From an uncultured Erythrobacter sp. (GTDB lineage: Bacteria > Pseudomonadota > Alphaproteobacteria > Sphingomonadales > Sphingomonadaceae), in contig CANMUS010000002.1 in the NCBI GenBank assembly GCA_947501215.1, positions 62,001 to 126,000 on the forward strand: a stretch of DNA of 64,000 nucleotides. Reading direction: 5' to 3'. Positions 46,139 through 54,626 of the stretch are shown here, one piece after another. Each line of letters begins with the position of its first letter. Position 1 is the stretch's first letter. The translations under genes were made by a program, and so were the position numbers. The notes below the pieces were generated by a model. It saw only the letters and a list, made by a program, of their open reading frames with translations. It made no database searches and was not told the DNA's origin.

Positions 46139-48328
46139 ATGGCAACGCTTATCATCGGCGGCATCGGCACGCTTATCGGCGGCCCGCTGGGCGGCGCGAT
46201 CGGCACGCTACTCGGTCGGCAAATCGACGGCGCGATCGCCGGCAGCCCCAAGCTGGAAAGCCCCCGCCTCAAGGAACTCGCAGTCTCGACCTCGAGCTAC
46301 GGCCAACCGATCGCCCGCCACTACGGGCGCGTGCGCGCACCGGGCACGATCATCTGGGCGACCGACCTGGTCGAAAGTTCGGAAACCCAAGGCGGCGGCA
46401 AGGGTAGGCCGAAGACGACCGAGTACAGCTATAGCGTTTCGTTCGCAGTGGCGCTCTCCAGCCGCCCGATCGACGGCATCGGCCGCATCCGGGCGGACGG
46501 CAATCTGCTGCGCGGCGCGGCTGGCGACATGAAATCCGGCGGCACGCTGCGAATACACAAGGGCCATGCAGACCAGGACTGCGACCCGCTGTTGGCAGCC
46601 GCTCTCGGGGCCGAATGCCCCGCCCATCGCGGTTGTGCCTATGCAGTTTTCGAAGACCTGCAACTGGCCGATTTCGGCAACCGCATTCCGGCGCTGAGCT
46701 TCGAGGTGCTGGCGGGGTCCGGCAGCTCGCTGGTCGAGGCGCTGATAGAGGACGTTTCCGAAACCGCCAGCGCGGCTCCCATGCCCGTGCTCGAGGGGTT
46801 CGTTCACGACGGCGGGTCGGTTGCGCAAGTCCTCTCGCTGATTGATCGCTTCAACCCTCTTGCGCCCAAGCTGTCGGACGCGGGAGTAGAGGTTCTGCCG
46901 ACCGTACGCGCAGACGAAACCATCCCCACACTGCCTGCCGCCGCGCGCTGGAGCGATGGGGATTTCGGACGCGAGGACGGTGTCGCGCAGGCACGAAAAT
47001 CTGCTGGCGGCGCGGCGCTTTCGGCCCTGCGGTATTACGACCCGGCGCGCGATTACCAGCCGGGCCTGCAACGCTCGGAAAGCGCCTCGCCCACCGGGCG
47101 ACGCGAGCAAGTCGAGTTCCCGGGCGTGCTTTCTGCCGAGAACGCTCGCGGCCTGCTGCGCGATGCAGCGGCGCGAGAGTCGATCGCACAGGAAACACTC
47201 TCGTGGCGCGTCGCCGAACTCGATCCGACGCTTCAGCCAGGTTCGCTGGTGCGCGCCCCTGGCGTGCCGGGCGAATGGCGCATCGCTTCGTGGGAATGGC
47301 GCGAGGCAGGGATCGAGTTGCAGCTCGTCCGCTCGCTCGACCTGCCGAGCGAATCGCTGCCTTCCGACCCCGGTTCGGGCTGGCATCCGCGCGACCTGCC
47401 GGCGCAGCCGAGCCGTCTGCGCGTGTTCGAATTGCCGTGGGACGGGTTCGGATCGCCCGATCGCGTGCGCGCGTTTGCTGCCGTCGGTGCGCCGAGCGGG
47501 CCATGGTCGGGCGCGGCGCTTTATACGCAGCAGGGGACATCGCTTGAGCCCGTCGGCGAAGCACCGCAGCGTCGCGCCATCGGCGGCAAGCTGGCGCAAA
47601 CTCTCCCGCCCGGATCACTCTTCCGCTTGGATCCGGGGGCCAGTGCCCTCGTGCAGCTGGACGATACAGACGCGCGTCTCGCATCGGCGACGCCCGAGAC
47701 GATTGCGCGCGGCGCCAACCGGCTGCTCGCCGGTTCGGAAATTATCCAGTTCGCAAGGGTCGAACCGCTTGGCGAAGGATTCTGGTGCATCTCCGGACTG
47801 CTTCGAGGTCGTGGCGCAACCGAGCATCACGCACGCGTGAGCCATCCTGCCGAAACGCCCGTTACACTACTCGACGAGCGCCTTCTTCCGCTGAGGGAGA
47901 GTGTCCTCCTCAAGGCCGACACCGGCAGCTTTGCTGCCATCGGCCTCGCCGATATGGCGCCTGTTTATGCGCAGCTAGAGAACGCGGGCAGCAGCAGGCG
48001 CCCGCCGTTCCCTTGCCATGGCTGGCTGCGCTTTGCAGACGGCGCGCTTTCCTGCGGCTGGACACGCCGCGCGCGTGGCGGGTGGACATGGCTGTACGAT
48101 GCGGAAGTCCCGTTGATCGAACAGCAGGAAAGCTACGAGATCGGTATTGGCCCCATCGACGCCCCGCACCGCGTCTACACTTCGAAACAGCCCGGCTTCG
48201 CTCTGGACGCGACCGTCACGGTGGACTTGCAGACCCGGTTTGGCGGCGCGGCAGTCTGGGTCCGGCAGCAGGGCAGTTTCTCAAAGTCCGCCGCCCTCCG
48301 GCTCGGCACCCTACCACTCCTTTCCTGA
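46139..48328 (+). CDS. GTA baseplate/host-interaction protein (g15), short form
   Basis: A 729-residue tail-tip protein. The N-terminal glycine-rich helix IIGGIGTLIGGPLGGAIGTLLG and ASYGQPIARHYGR-type segment (here SSYGQPIARHYGRVRAPGTIIW) identify the GTA/phage tail-tip (phage tail protein, megatron) family. RcGTA g15 is much longer (about 1,300 residues) and contains a TIM-barrel-like domain that I do not find here. The missing part could correspond to the extra region found in g12. The C-terminal half is beta-rich. The ATG at 46139 follows AGGACAAACAAC. Confidence 0.85.
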   Translation: MATLIIGGIGTLIGGPLGGAIGTLLGRQIDGAIAGSPKLESPRLKELAVSTSSYGQPIARHYGRVRAPGTIIWATDLVESSETQGGGKGRPKTTEYSYSVSFAVALSSRPIDGIGRIRADGNLLRGAAGDMKSGGTLRIHKGHADQDCDPLLAAALGAECPAHRGCAYAVFEDLQLADFGNRIPALSFEVLAGSGSSLVEALIEDVSETASAAPMPVLEGFVHDGGSVAQVLSLIDRFNPLAPKLSDAGVEVLPTVRADETIPTLPAAARWSDGDFGREDGVAQARKSAGGAALSALRYYDPARDYQPGLQRSESASPTGRREQVEFPGVLSAENARGLLRDAAARESIAQETLSWRVAELDPTLQPGSLVRAPGVPGEWRIASWEWREAGIELQLVRSLDLPSESLPSDPGSGWHPRDLPAQPSRLRVFELPWDGFGSPDRVRAFAAVGAPSGPWSGAALYTQQGTSLEPVGEAPQRRAIGGKLAQTLPPGSLFRLDPGASALVQLDDTDARLASATPETIARGANRLLAGSEIIQFARVEPLGEGFWCISGLLRGRGATEHHARVSHPAETPVTLLDERLLPLRESVLLKADTGSFAAIGLADMAPVYAQLENAGSSRRPPFPCHGWLRFADGALSCGWTRRARGGWTWLYDAEVPLIEQQESYEIGIGPIDAPHRVYTSKQPGFALDATVTVDLQTRFGGAAVWVRQQGSFSKSAALRLGTLPLLS

Positions 48329-48340
48329 CAGGAGCGACCC

Positions 48341-48793
48341 ATGATCCAACCGATCGTATTCGATGCCAAAACACCCAGGCATGCCATGCCTTATCTCGTT
48401 GCGGGACAAGCACAAAAAGAGCTGTTCGTGAACGAGAGCCTCGCGCTCATCGACATGCTGATGCACCCGGTGGTGACGGGCGCGGCGGCAACTCCGCCAA
48501 GCTCGCCGGCAGCAGGAGAGTGCTGGATCGTCGAGGCGGGGGCCGTCGATGCATGGGCGGGGCAAGACGATGGGATCGCCGGCTGGGATGGCGCGCAATG
48601 GACCTTCGCGAGCCCCCCGGATGGGCTCGCCGTCCATGACCTTTCCACCGGTGCGAAGCGCCACTTTTCCGGGGCTTGGACGAGCGCGCCGACGGTTGCC
48701 TCTCCGACCGGCGGGTCAGTGATCGATAGTGAAGCTCGTGCCGCCGTCGACTCATTGCTGGCGGCCGTTCGGCAAGCCGGCCTAATCGTCTGA
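48341..48793 (+). CDS. DUF2793 protein, possible GTA tail fibre part
   Basis: A 150-residue DUF2793 protein starting 12 bp after g15. The family motif AGQAQKELFVNESLALIDMLM and the later GECWIVEAGAVDAWAGQDDGIAGWDGAQW are clear. In R. capsulatus a DUF2793-containing tail-fibre protein (rcc00171) is encoded away from the main cluster; here a short version lies at its end. A host-binding role is inferred. Confidence 0.82.
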   Translation: MIQPIVFDAKTPRHAMPYLVAGQAQKELFVNESLALIDMLMHPVVTGAAATPPSSPAAGECWIVEAGAVDAWAGQDDGIAGWDGAQWTFASPPDGLAVHDLSTGAKRHFSGAWTSAPTVASPTGGSVIDSEARAAVDSLLAAVRQAGLIV

Positions 48794-48990
48794 TCTGATC
48801 CGGGAACCCGGTGCGGTTTTCGGCGTTTCGGGGCGCATGAAGGGATCATCTTCTGTAAATTTGCACGGAGCAGTTCGTAAGAGCGGCATAAATGCAACAG
48901 TTTGCGGGCATTGCCCGCTTGCCACCTTTCGGGTGAAAAGTTAGAGATATTGCACTCGGTGGCTCTTATTCGCAAAAAGGGGAAACTATA
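48794..48990 (+). promoter_or_regulatory. Intergenic region with ompA promoter and leader
   Basis: These 197 bp separate the GTA cluster from the ompA-like gene. They hold short hairpins (CCGGGAACCCGG near 48799, and GCGGGC-ATT-GCCCGC near 48904) that may end the GTA transcript, and AT-rich stretches from 48930 on that suit a promoter and leader. I cannot fix the -35/-10. An AAAAAGGGGAAACTATA leader with a purine-rich ribosome site precedes the ATG at 48991. Confidence 0.4.
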
Positions 48991-50103
48991 ATGCGGAAAT
49001 TCGTCATAGGCATGGCGATGGCCTCTACGGCCCTTGCATCGCCTGCCCTCGCCAAGGACGACGCCTGGTACGTCGGCCTCGAAGGGGGCGCAATGATCGT
49101 CCAGGATGTCGATTTCGATCGCGACGGCGTGGCAAACAGCGATGTCGTCACGCTCGATCACGACGCTGGTTACGACTTCGGCGGTTTTGTTGGCTACGAT
49201 TTCGGTGCGTTCCGTGCCGAAGCCGAAGTCAGCTATCGCGAAGCCGATCTCGACACCATCACCGTCGGCGCACTCGGCGGACTGCTCAGCAACGGCTTCA
49301 CTGTCCCCGCTGGCCAGTACGAAGCTCCTGGTTCGACCAGCATCCTTTCGTTCATGCTCAACGGCCTGATCGACTTCGGTCCCGATGACGGCCTTCAGGG
49401 CTATGTCGGTGGTGGTGCCGGTGTGGCTCGCACCAGCGTCGACGTCGGCGGCTCGGGCCTCACGGCTCTAGACGATTCGGACAGCGGCTTCGCCTGGCAG
49501 GCTCTGGCCGGTGTGCGCGCTCCGCTGAGCGACAATTGGGACGTCGGCCTGCGCTATCGTTACTTCAACGCGACGGGCGTCGACCTCGTCGACCTGGCTG
49601 GCAACAGCCTCGACGACAAGGTTAGCACTCACTCGCTGATGGGCACGCTGACCTACAACTTCGGTGTGGCTCCGCCGCCGCCCCCGCCGCCGCCGCCCCC
49701 GCCGCCGCCGCCTCCTCCTCCGCCGCCGCCGCCCCCGCCGCCGGCTCCGGTTTGCGAGCAGGGTCCGTACATCGTCTTCTTCAACTGGGACGAATCGGAC
49801 ATCACTCCGGAAGCAGCGACGATCCTCGACAACGCAGTTTCGGCTTACGCCAACTGCGGTACGGCAGCAGTCATGCTGGCAGGTCACACCGACACCTCGG
49901 GTTCGGCGGCCTACAACATGGGCCTCGCCGAACGTCGTAACTCGTCGGTCCGTGACTACCTGACCAGCCGCGGCGTACCGGGTGGCCGGATCACCAGCGA
50001 AGCATTCGGTGAAAACCAGCTCCGCGTTCCGACCGCCGACGGTGTCCGCGAACTGCAGAACCGTCGCGTGGAAATCACCTACGGTCCGGGTTCGGGCATG
50101 TAA
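48991..50103 (+). CDS. OmpA family outer-membrane protein with 24-proline linker
   Basis: A 370-residue protein with a Sec signal peptide (cleavage after LASPALA near residue 21). An eight-strand beta-barrel domain follows (about 22-226), ending GTLTYNFG. A run of 24 consecutive prolines (nt 49672-49743) links it to a C-terminal OmpA peptidoglycan-binding domain (about 255-365). That domain has FFNWDESDITPEA, the LAGHTDTSGSAAYN motif and NRRVEITYG. It should span the outer membrane and hold it to the wall. Codon use is biased to highly expressed forms, as expected for a major porin-like protein. Confidence 0.95.
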   Translation: MRKFVIGMAMASTALASPALAKDDAWYVGLEGGAMIVQDVDFDRDGVANSDVVTLDHDAGYDFGGFVGYDFGAFRAEAEVSYREADLDTITVGALGGLLSNGFTVPAGQYEAPGSTSILSFMLNGLIDFGPDDGLQGYVGGGAGVARTSVDVGGSGLTALDDSDSGFAWQALAGVRAPLSDNWDVGLRYRYFNATGVDLVDLAGNSLDDKVSTHSLMGTLTYNFGVAPPPPPPPPPPPPPPPPPPPPPPPPAPVCEQGPYIVFFNWDESDITPEAATILDNAVSAYANCGTAAVMLAGHTDTSGSAAYNMGLAERRNSSVRDYLTSRGVPGGRITSEAFGENQLRVPTADGVRELQNRRVEITYGPGSGM

Positions 50104-50131
50104 GGTTCGCGTTCCAAGCGAAAATGAACGA

Positions 50132-50158
50132 GGGGCCGGAGCAATCCGGCCCCTTTTT
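50132..50158 (+). terminator. Rho-independent terminator after ompA
   Basis: A perfect 9-bp stem GGGGCCGGA/TCCGGCCCC (50132-50140, 50145-50153) with a GCAA tetraloop is followed by TTTTT. It is 28 bp after the ompA stop and is a textbook terminator. Confidence 0.95.
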
Positions 50159-50196
50159 CGTTGCGTCATCGAAGTCTTTATTTTTGGAGGACAGCA

Positions 50197-50727
50197 ATGA
50201 TCGCACGCAACACAATGATGACCATCGGTACCGCTGCGCTTCTCGGTGCATGCAGCACGGTCGATTCCATTCCCGACGAACGCGTGGGTACGGCCACCTT
50301 GCAGACTGCGCAGGGCCTCCCGGCAGGTACGGCGCAATTGCTCAGGAACGGAAACACGGTCTCGGTCGCCATCGCCGCAGTGGGCCTTGCGCCCGGCGAG
50401 CATGGCTTCCACCTGCACACCACCGGTAGCTGTACCGCGCCCGATTTCACCAGCGCAGGCGGTCACCTCAATCCGGGCAACAACACCCATGGTTCGCTAT
50501 CCGAAGGCGGTAAGCACCTCGGCGATCTTCCCAACCTCGTCGTCGGTGCCAATCGCACGGCCAGCGCCCAGGTGGATCTGGAAGGTAATGCCACGCAGGT
50601 CCTAGCCGACATCTTCGATGCCGATGGGACGGCGGTCGTAATCCATGCCGGTCCGGACGATTACGTCAGCAATCCGGCTGGAGACGCAGGCTCGCGAGTC
50701 GCCTGCGGCGTGATCGAACAGGCTTGA
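50197..50727 (+). CDS. Cu/Zn superoxide dismutase family lipoprotein
   Basis: A 176-residue SodC-like lipoprotein (LLGAC lipobox near residue 19). The metal ligands are all in place: HGFHLH (copper), GGHLNPG (bridging His), NTHG and KHLGDLPNL (zinc His and Asp) and VIHAGPDDY (copper). Cysteines in GSCTAP and VACGVI can make the structural disulfide. It should remove superoxide in the periplasm. The ATG at 50197 has TGGAGG 7 bp upstream. Confidence 0.9.
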   Translation: MIARNTMMTIGTAALLGACSTVDSIPDERVGTATLQTAQGLPAGTAQLLRNGNTVSVAIAAVGLAPGEHGFHLHTTGSCTAPDFTSAGGHLNPGNNTHGSLSEGGKHLGDLPNLVVGANRTASAQVDLEGNATQVLADIFDADGTAVVIHAGPDDYVSNPAGDAGSRVACGVIEQA

Positions 50728-50778
50728 ACTAGCTCGTCAAAAGGCCCACCGCACCAAGCGTCTTGAGACATCAATGCG

Positions 50779-50806
50779 GTGCGAGCAGGCTCCGGCCTGC
50801 TCGCAC
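50779..50806. terminator. Hairpin between convergent sodC-like and MFS genes
   Basis: GTGCGAGCAGGC (50779-50790) and GCCTGCTCGCAC (50795-50806) form a perfect 12-bp stem around TCCG. No T-tract is on either side, so it is a weak or Rho-assisted bidirectional terminator, or an mRNA 3'-end protector. Confidence 0.55.
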
Positions 50807-50832
50807 ACACGTTTCCGTCGAAGTTTTGCGCC

Positions 50833-52419
50833 TCAAACCAGCTCGCCGGCCGCGCGTGCCCGTTCGATCACGGTTCGCTCTGCCGTTGGCACCGTCCGGT
50901 ACGCTATCGCAAGCAGGATCAGGCCGATAGGCAGCGCTACGAGCAGGCTCAGCCCCCCGGTCGACAGGCTTCCCGTGATGCTGGACACCTGCCCGGCCAT
51001 GTATGGGCCCAGCGCGAGCCCGACCAGCGTGGTTGCGAGAAAGAACGTCGCGGTCGCCGTCCCACGCATGCGCGGAAGAACCAGATCTTGCGTGGTCGCC
51101 GCTGCGCCGCCCAGAGCCGAACTGCCGAACAGTGACTGCATGAATGCAGCGATGTAAAACAGCGTCGGGTTCTGGGTGGTGAACATCAGGTAGAGGAACG
51201 GCGAGGCTGCGGCGAGACCGAAGGCAACCACGATGAGCCTTCCGGCAGGCAGGCGTTCCCTCAGCCAATCCGCCAGCCGGCCACCGAGAATGACGCCCAA
51301 GAACCCTGCGACTGCACCAGGTCCCCCGATCCACCAACCGGCGGTCGAGGGCGCCTCGCCCAAGATCCGGATCGCATAGGGTGCCGCCCAGAAGCTCGCC
51401 GCATAGGACATGAAGGCGACCATGCCGTAGCCGAGGATGGTCGTGAGGAACGCAGGGGTTCCCCAGATGAGCGAGAAGGTCGGCTCGTCCCGACGCTTCA
51501 ATGTCGAGGCCCATGAAAAGATTGCGTAATAGCCGATCCCGACTGCGCCCCATTGCTGCGCGTTACCGGTAAAATCCGCCATTGCGAAGGCGATGCCGCC
51601 GATGACCGCGGCACCGAGCAGGTTGACGATTATCCCCCTTGCTCCTCCCTGCGCAGCGCCAATCAGCGTGAACGGCGGAATGACCGCGACGAGCTCTTTG
51701 AAGAAGCCACGAAAGGGATCTTTCGCCGGCGGGGTGACAATCCCTTCGCTCTGCCCGCGCACCGGCTCCCGTAGCGTGAAAACGAGAAGCGCGAGCAACA
51801 GCCCCGGGAGGCCGACGAGGATGAAGGCCGCCTGCCAACCGGCGAGGCCGAGCGGCGCATCGACTGGATACGCCTCGTTCCAGTTCTCGACGATGGCGCC
51901 GCCGATCAGCAGCGATATGCCACCGCCGATATACAGACCGGAGGAGTAGATCGCGAGCGCGGTGGCGCGCATTTTCTTCGGAAACCAGTCCGAGATCAGC
52001 GAGTAGGCGCTCGGGCTGGCAGTGGCTTCGCCGACACCCACGCCGATCCGTGCGATGCTGAGCGTCGTGAAGTTTTTGGCGAACCCCGAAAGAGCGGTGA
52101 AGGCGGACCAGATCGCGAGACCGGCCGTCATGAGCCTCACGCGATGCCAGCTATCGGCCAGCTTGCCCAAGGGGATGCCGAAGAGCGCATAGAACACGCC
52201 GAACGCCGTGCCGTAGAGGAAGCCGATTTGATCATCCCGAAGGCCAAGGTCGGCCTTGATGTCTTCTGCGAGGATCGAGATGATGTTCCGATCAACGAAA
52301 TTCAGGACGTAGACGATCACCAATACGCCAAGCGCGTACCAGCTGTAGGCGGGGACCTTACCGGTCGCCTCGCTTGCGGTCTGGGCCTTGACTTCGGAAG
52401 CTGCGGTATTCTCGGTCAA
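50833..52419 (-). CDS. MFS transporter, spinster-like
   Basis: A 528-residue major facilitator protein with about 12 membrane helices. The loop 2-3 motif GIPLGKLADSWHRVRLM and the TM4-5 region GVGVGEATASPSAYSLISDWFP are typical of the spinster-like group often annotated as sphingosine-1-phosphate or sugar-type MFS. The substrate is not known. Translation starts 4 bp after the queC stop, so both are on one transcript. Confidence 0.88.
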   Translation of the reverse strand: MTENTAASEVKAQTASEATGKVPAYSWYALGVLVIVYVLNFVDRNIISILAEDIKADLGLRDDQIGFLYGTAFGVFYALFGIPLGKLADSWHRVRLMTAGLAIWSAFTALSGFAKNFTTLSIARIGVGVGEATASPSAYSLISDWFPKKMRATALAIYSSGLYIGGGISLLIGGAIVENWNEAYPVDAPLGLAGWQAAFILVGLPGLLLALLVFTLREPVRGQSEGIVTPPAKDPFRGFFKELVAVIPPFTLIGAAQGGARGIIVNLLGAAVIGGIAFAMADFTGNAQQWGAVGIGYYAIFSWASTLKRRDEPTFSLIWGTPAFLTTILGYGMVAFMSYAASFWAAPYAIRILGEAPSTAGWWIGGPGAVAGFLGVILGGRLADWLRERLPAGRLIVVAFGLAAASPFLYLMFTTQNPTLFYIAAFMQSLFGSSALGGAAATTQDLVLPRMRGTATATFFLATTLVGLALGPYMAGQVSSITGSLSTGGLSLLVALPIGLILLAIAYRTVPTAERTVIERARAAGELV

Positions 52420-52423
52420 ATTC

Positions 52424-53143
52424 CTACTCCGTCACGCGAGGGGCATCCTCTGCGTAGACGGTGGTATCGACTAGCCCCGCTTCGGCAAAGCCCTTTCGGC
52501 GCAAACGGCACGAGTCGCATGCACCGCAGGCCTCGCCCGTCGGTGTCGGATCGTAGCAGGACCAGCTCCACGCCGGGTCGAGGCCGAGCCGGTCGCACTC
52601 GCGCGCGATGTCTGCTTTCGACATATTCTGAAGCGGCGCATGTATGGCAAAGGGTGCGCCTTCGACCCCCTGCTTCGTGCCGAGCCGCGCCGTTTCGGCA
52701 AAGCTCGCAATGAATTCGGGCCGACAGTCGGGATAGCCCGAATAGTCCAGCGCATTCACGCCGATAAAAATGTCACGCGACGCCGATGTCTCCGCGAAGG
52801 CTGTCGTCAGCGCGAGAAAGACGAGATTACGTGCGGGCACGTAGGTGACGGGAATATCGTCTCCGACGCCCGATTTCGGAACTGCGATGTCGTCGGTCAG
52901 CGCGGAGCCGCCGAATTTGCGCAAATCCAGGGGCAGTTCGACATGGCGGGCCACGCCCAGCTTCCCAACGATGGCCTTTGCCGACTGCAATTCGCGCACA
53001 TGCCGTTGCCCGTAGTCGATCGTCAGCGCGTGAACCTCATATCCGCGCTCCGCGGCCAGTGCCGCGGTTACCATCGAGTCCAGTCCGCCCGAAAGCAGAA
53101 CCACAGCGGGGACCTTCCCGCGATCGCTTGCAGATGTCGTCAT
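52424..53143 (-). CDS. queC: 7-cyano-7-deazaguanine synthase QueC
   Basis: A 239-residue ATP-dependent enzyme that makes preQ0 from 7-carboxy-7-deazaguanine for queuosine. The PP-loop motif is LLSGGLDSM. The C-terminal zinc cysteines are in WSCYDPTPTGEACGACDSC. The stretch PARNLVFLALTTAFAE is also conserved. It heads a two-gene unit with the MFS transporter. Confidence 0.96.
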   Translation of the reverse strand: MTTSASDRGKVPAVVLLSGGLDSMVTAALAAERGYEVHALTIDYGQRHVRELQSAKAIVGKLGVARHVELPLDLRKFGGSALTDDIAVPKSGVGDDIPVTYVPARNLVFLALTTAFAETSASRDIFIGVNALDYSGYPDCRPEFIASFAETARLGTKQGVEGAPFAIHAPLQNMSKADIARECDRLGLDPAWSWSCYDPTPTGEACGACDSCRLRRKGFAEAGLVDTTVYAEDAPRVTE

Positions 53144-53183
53144 GCGCCAAGCCGCTAGGACGCTTCAGCAGCGGCGGCAACCG

Positions 53184-53582
53184 TCAGTTGCAAGCCCCGG
53201 TGCGGCGCGCCTCTGCCGAGAATTCGAAGGGTTTGCCATCGGCAATGCCCTGGCTGTCGATCTGAACCAGGCTAGCTGTTTCCTTGCGGATGCTCGTCCG
53301 GCCATATCCGTTGCCGCGACAGGTGTATTGGATCGTCACTTCGCGCGCGCCATCTTCGACGACGAAGCGATTGCAGCCCGATCCGCGATGACGCAGCTGG
53401 ATGAATTCGCGGCCGCTACGGACGCATACCTTGCGCACGGTGCTGCCATCACGAAAGCGCAGCTCCCAGCCTCCCTTGTCGAGCGATTCCAGCATGGCGA
53501 GTGAGGCCTGCGCAAGCGCCGGTGCCGCGACGACCGCGAGCGACGCACCGAGCGCGAGCATCAATCCATTCACCTTAGCCAT
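53184..53582 (-). CDS. Secreted small protein, DUF3617-like
   Basis: A 132-residue protein with a cleavable signal peptide (ending PALAQA near residue 25). The mature part has four cysteines in spaced pairs (RKVCVRSG, GSGCNRF, YTCRGN, GAC) and an alternating beta pattern like DUF3617 proteins. The family assignment is tentative. The ATG at 53582 follows AAAGGA. It stands alone. Confidence 0.65.
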   Translation of the reverse strand: MAKVNGLMLALGASLAVVAAPALAQASLAMLESLDKGGWELRFRDGSTVRKVCVRSGREFIQLRHRGSGCNRFVVEDGAREVTIQYTCRGNGYGRTSIRKETASLVQIDSQGIADGKPFEFSAEARRTGACN

Positions 53583-53678
53583 GACATTCCTTTCGCGTGT
53601 CGGAAGAGACAAACGCGCCTGTGATTCGTGCAGCATACACCGAAACTGCGCCAAAGCGTTGTATAGTATCGACACACG

Positions 53679-54593
53679 TCATGCCGCGATGGCGAACTGC
53701 TTTGAGCAGAACGCGCAATCGACCAGGATCAGCCCTCGATCGTCGCGCATGTCCGCCCGGTCTGCTTCCGGAAAACGCGCGATCACGTCTTCGTAATGCT
53801 CGATCGAGCACCGGCAGCCACGCGCAATCTGCGCACCGCGCTGGATGCGAACTTCATCTTCCTCGTGGAACAGGCGCCACGCGATCGCTTCTAGCGAAAG
53901 CGCCGGGTCGAGAAGCTCATCGTGCCTGATCGATCCGGCCATAACGGCGACATGTTCCCACTCGGGGTGGTCGAGGCGCGCATGCAACCGTTCGCGCCCC
54001 TCCTCGCCATCGGGCAAATGCTGAACGAGCAATCCGGCTGCCGAGCAGGAATTGCCATCGCCGCGTACCGCGCAGCGTATCAACGTCGGCACCTGTTCCG
54101 ACTGGAAGAAGTAATTCTCGCAGGCTTCGGAGAGACTATCGCCTTCGAGCGGGACGATCCCCTGGTACCGCCCGCGCCCGTCGGCCATATCGAAAGTAAT
54201 CGCGAGATAGCCCTTGCCGAACAGCGCAAACAGCGACGGGTTCGCACCGAGTTCGGCAAGCCGAGCCTCATCGTAATCGACGTATCCCCGCAGATTACCG
54301 TCCTTGAAGTCGCACACCAGCAGATTGACCGCGCCCGCCTCGGTCTGGGCCTGCATCGTTACTTGCGATCCATCGTCCTTCAGCAGGCCGCCCATCAGGC
54401 TGGCGAGCACCAGCGCTTCCGCGAGGAGATGAGTGATCGGCGCGGGATAATCGTGCGCCGAAAGAATCTCGTCGAGCACGGAGTCGAGGCGAACGACGCG
54501 TCCCCGCGCGCTGCGCGACGGGATCGTGAAGCCGAGCAGTTGCCCGGCGTAGGTTTCATCGGAATGGGGGGTGGTTTGGTCCATCGCGCTCAT
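53679..54593 (-). CDS. hslO: Redox-regulated chaperone Hsp33
   Basis: A 304-residue Hsp33, a holdase switched on by oxidation. The C-terminal zinc switch is complete: CxC in GCRCSIEHY and CxxC in DCAFCSKQF about 30 residues on. The N-terminal core contains LLVCDFKDGNLRGYVDYD and FDMADGRGRYQGIVPLEG. The gene is 33 bp after argF on the same strand and likely co-transcribed. Confidence 0.95.
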   Translation of the reverse strand: MSAMDQTTPHSDETYAGQLLGFTIPSRSARGRVVRLDSVLDEILSAHDYPAPITHLLAEALVLASLMGGLLKDDGSQVTMQAQTEAGAVNLLVCDFKDGNLRGYVDYDEARLAELGANPSLFALFGKGYLAITFDMADGRGRYQGIVPLEGDSLSEACENYFFQSEQVPTLIRCAVRGDGNSCSAAGLLVQHLPDGEEGRERLHARLDHPEWEHVAVMAGSIRHDELLDPALSLEAIAWRLFHEEDEVRIQRGAQIARGCRCSIEHYEDVIARFPEADRADMRDDRGLILVDCAFCSKQFAIAA

Positions 54594-54626
54594 ATGGGTG
54601 GCGCGACAGGGATTAACAGAGGCGTA

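Noticed and set aside
34419-48793. Active temperate prophage
   Set aside because: No integrase, repressor, lysis or replication genes and no attachment repeats flank the cluster, and the gene order is that of an alphaproteobacterial GTA.
49660-49750. CRISPR-like or tandem DNA repeat at the ompA linker
   Set aside because: It is a proline codon run with no spacers and encodes a normal OmpA linker. No CRISPR array was seen anywhere in the window.
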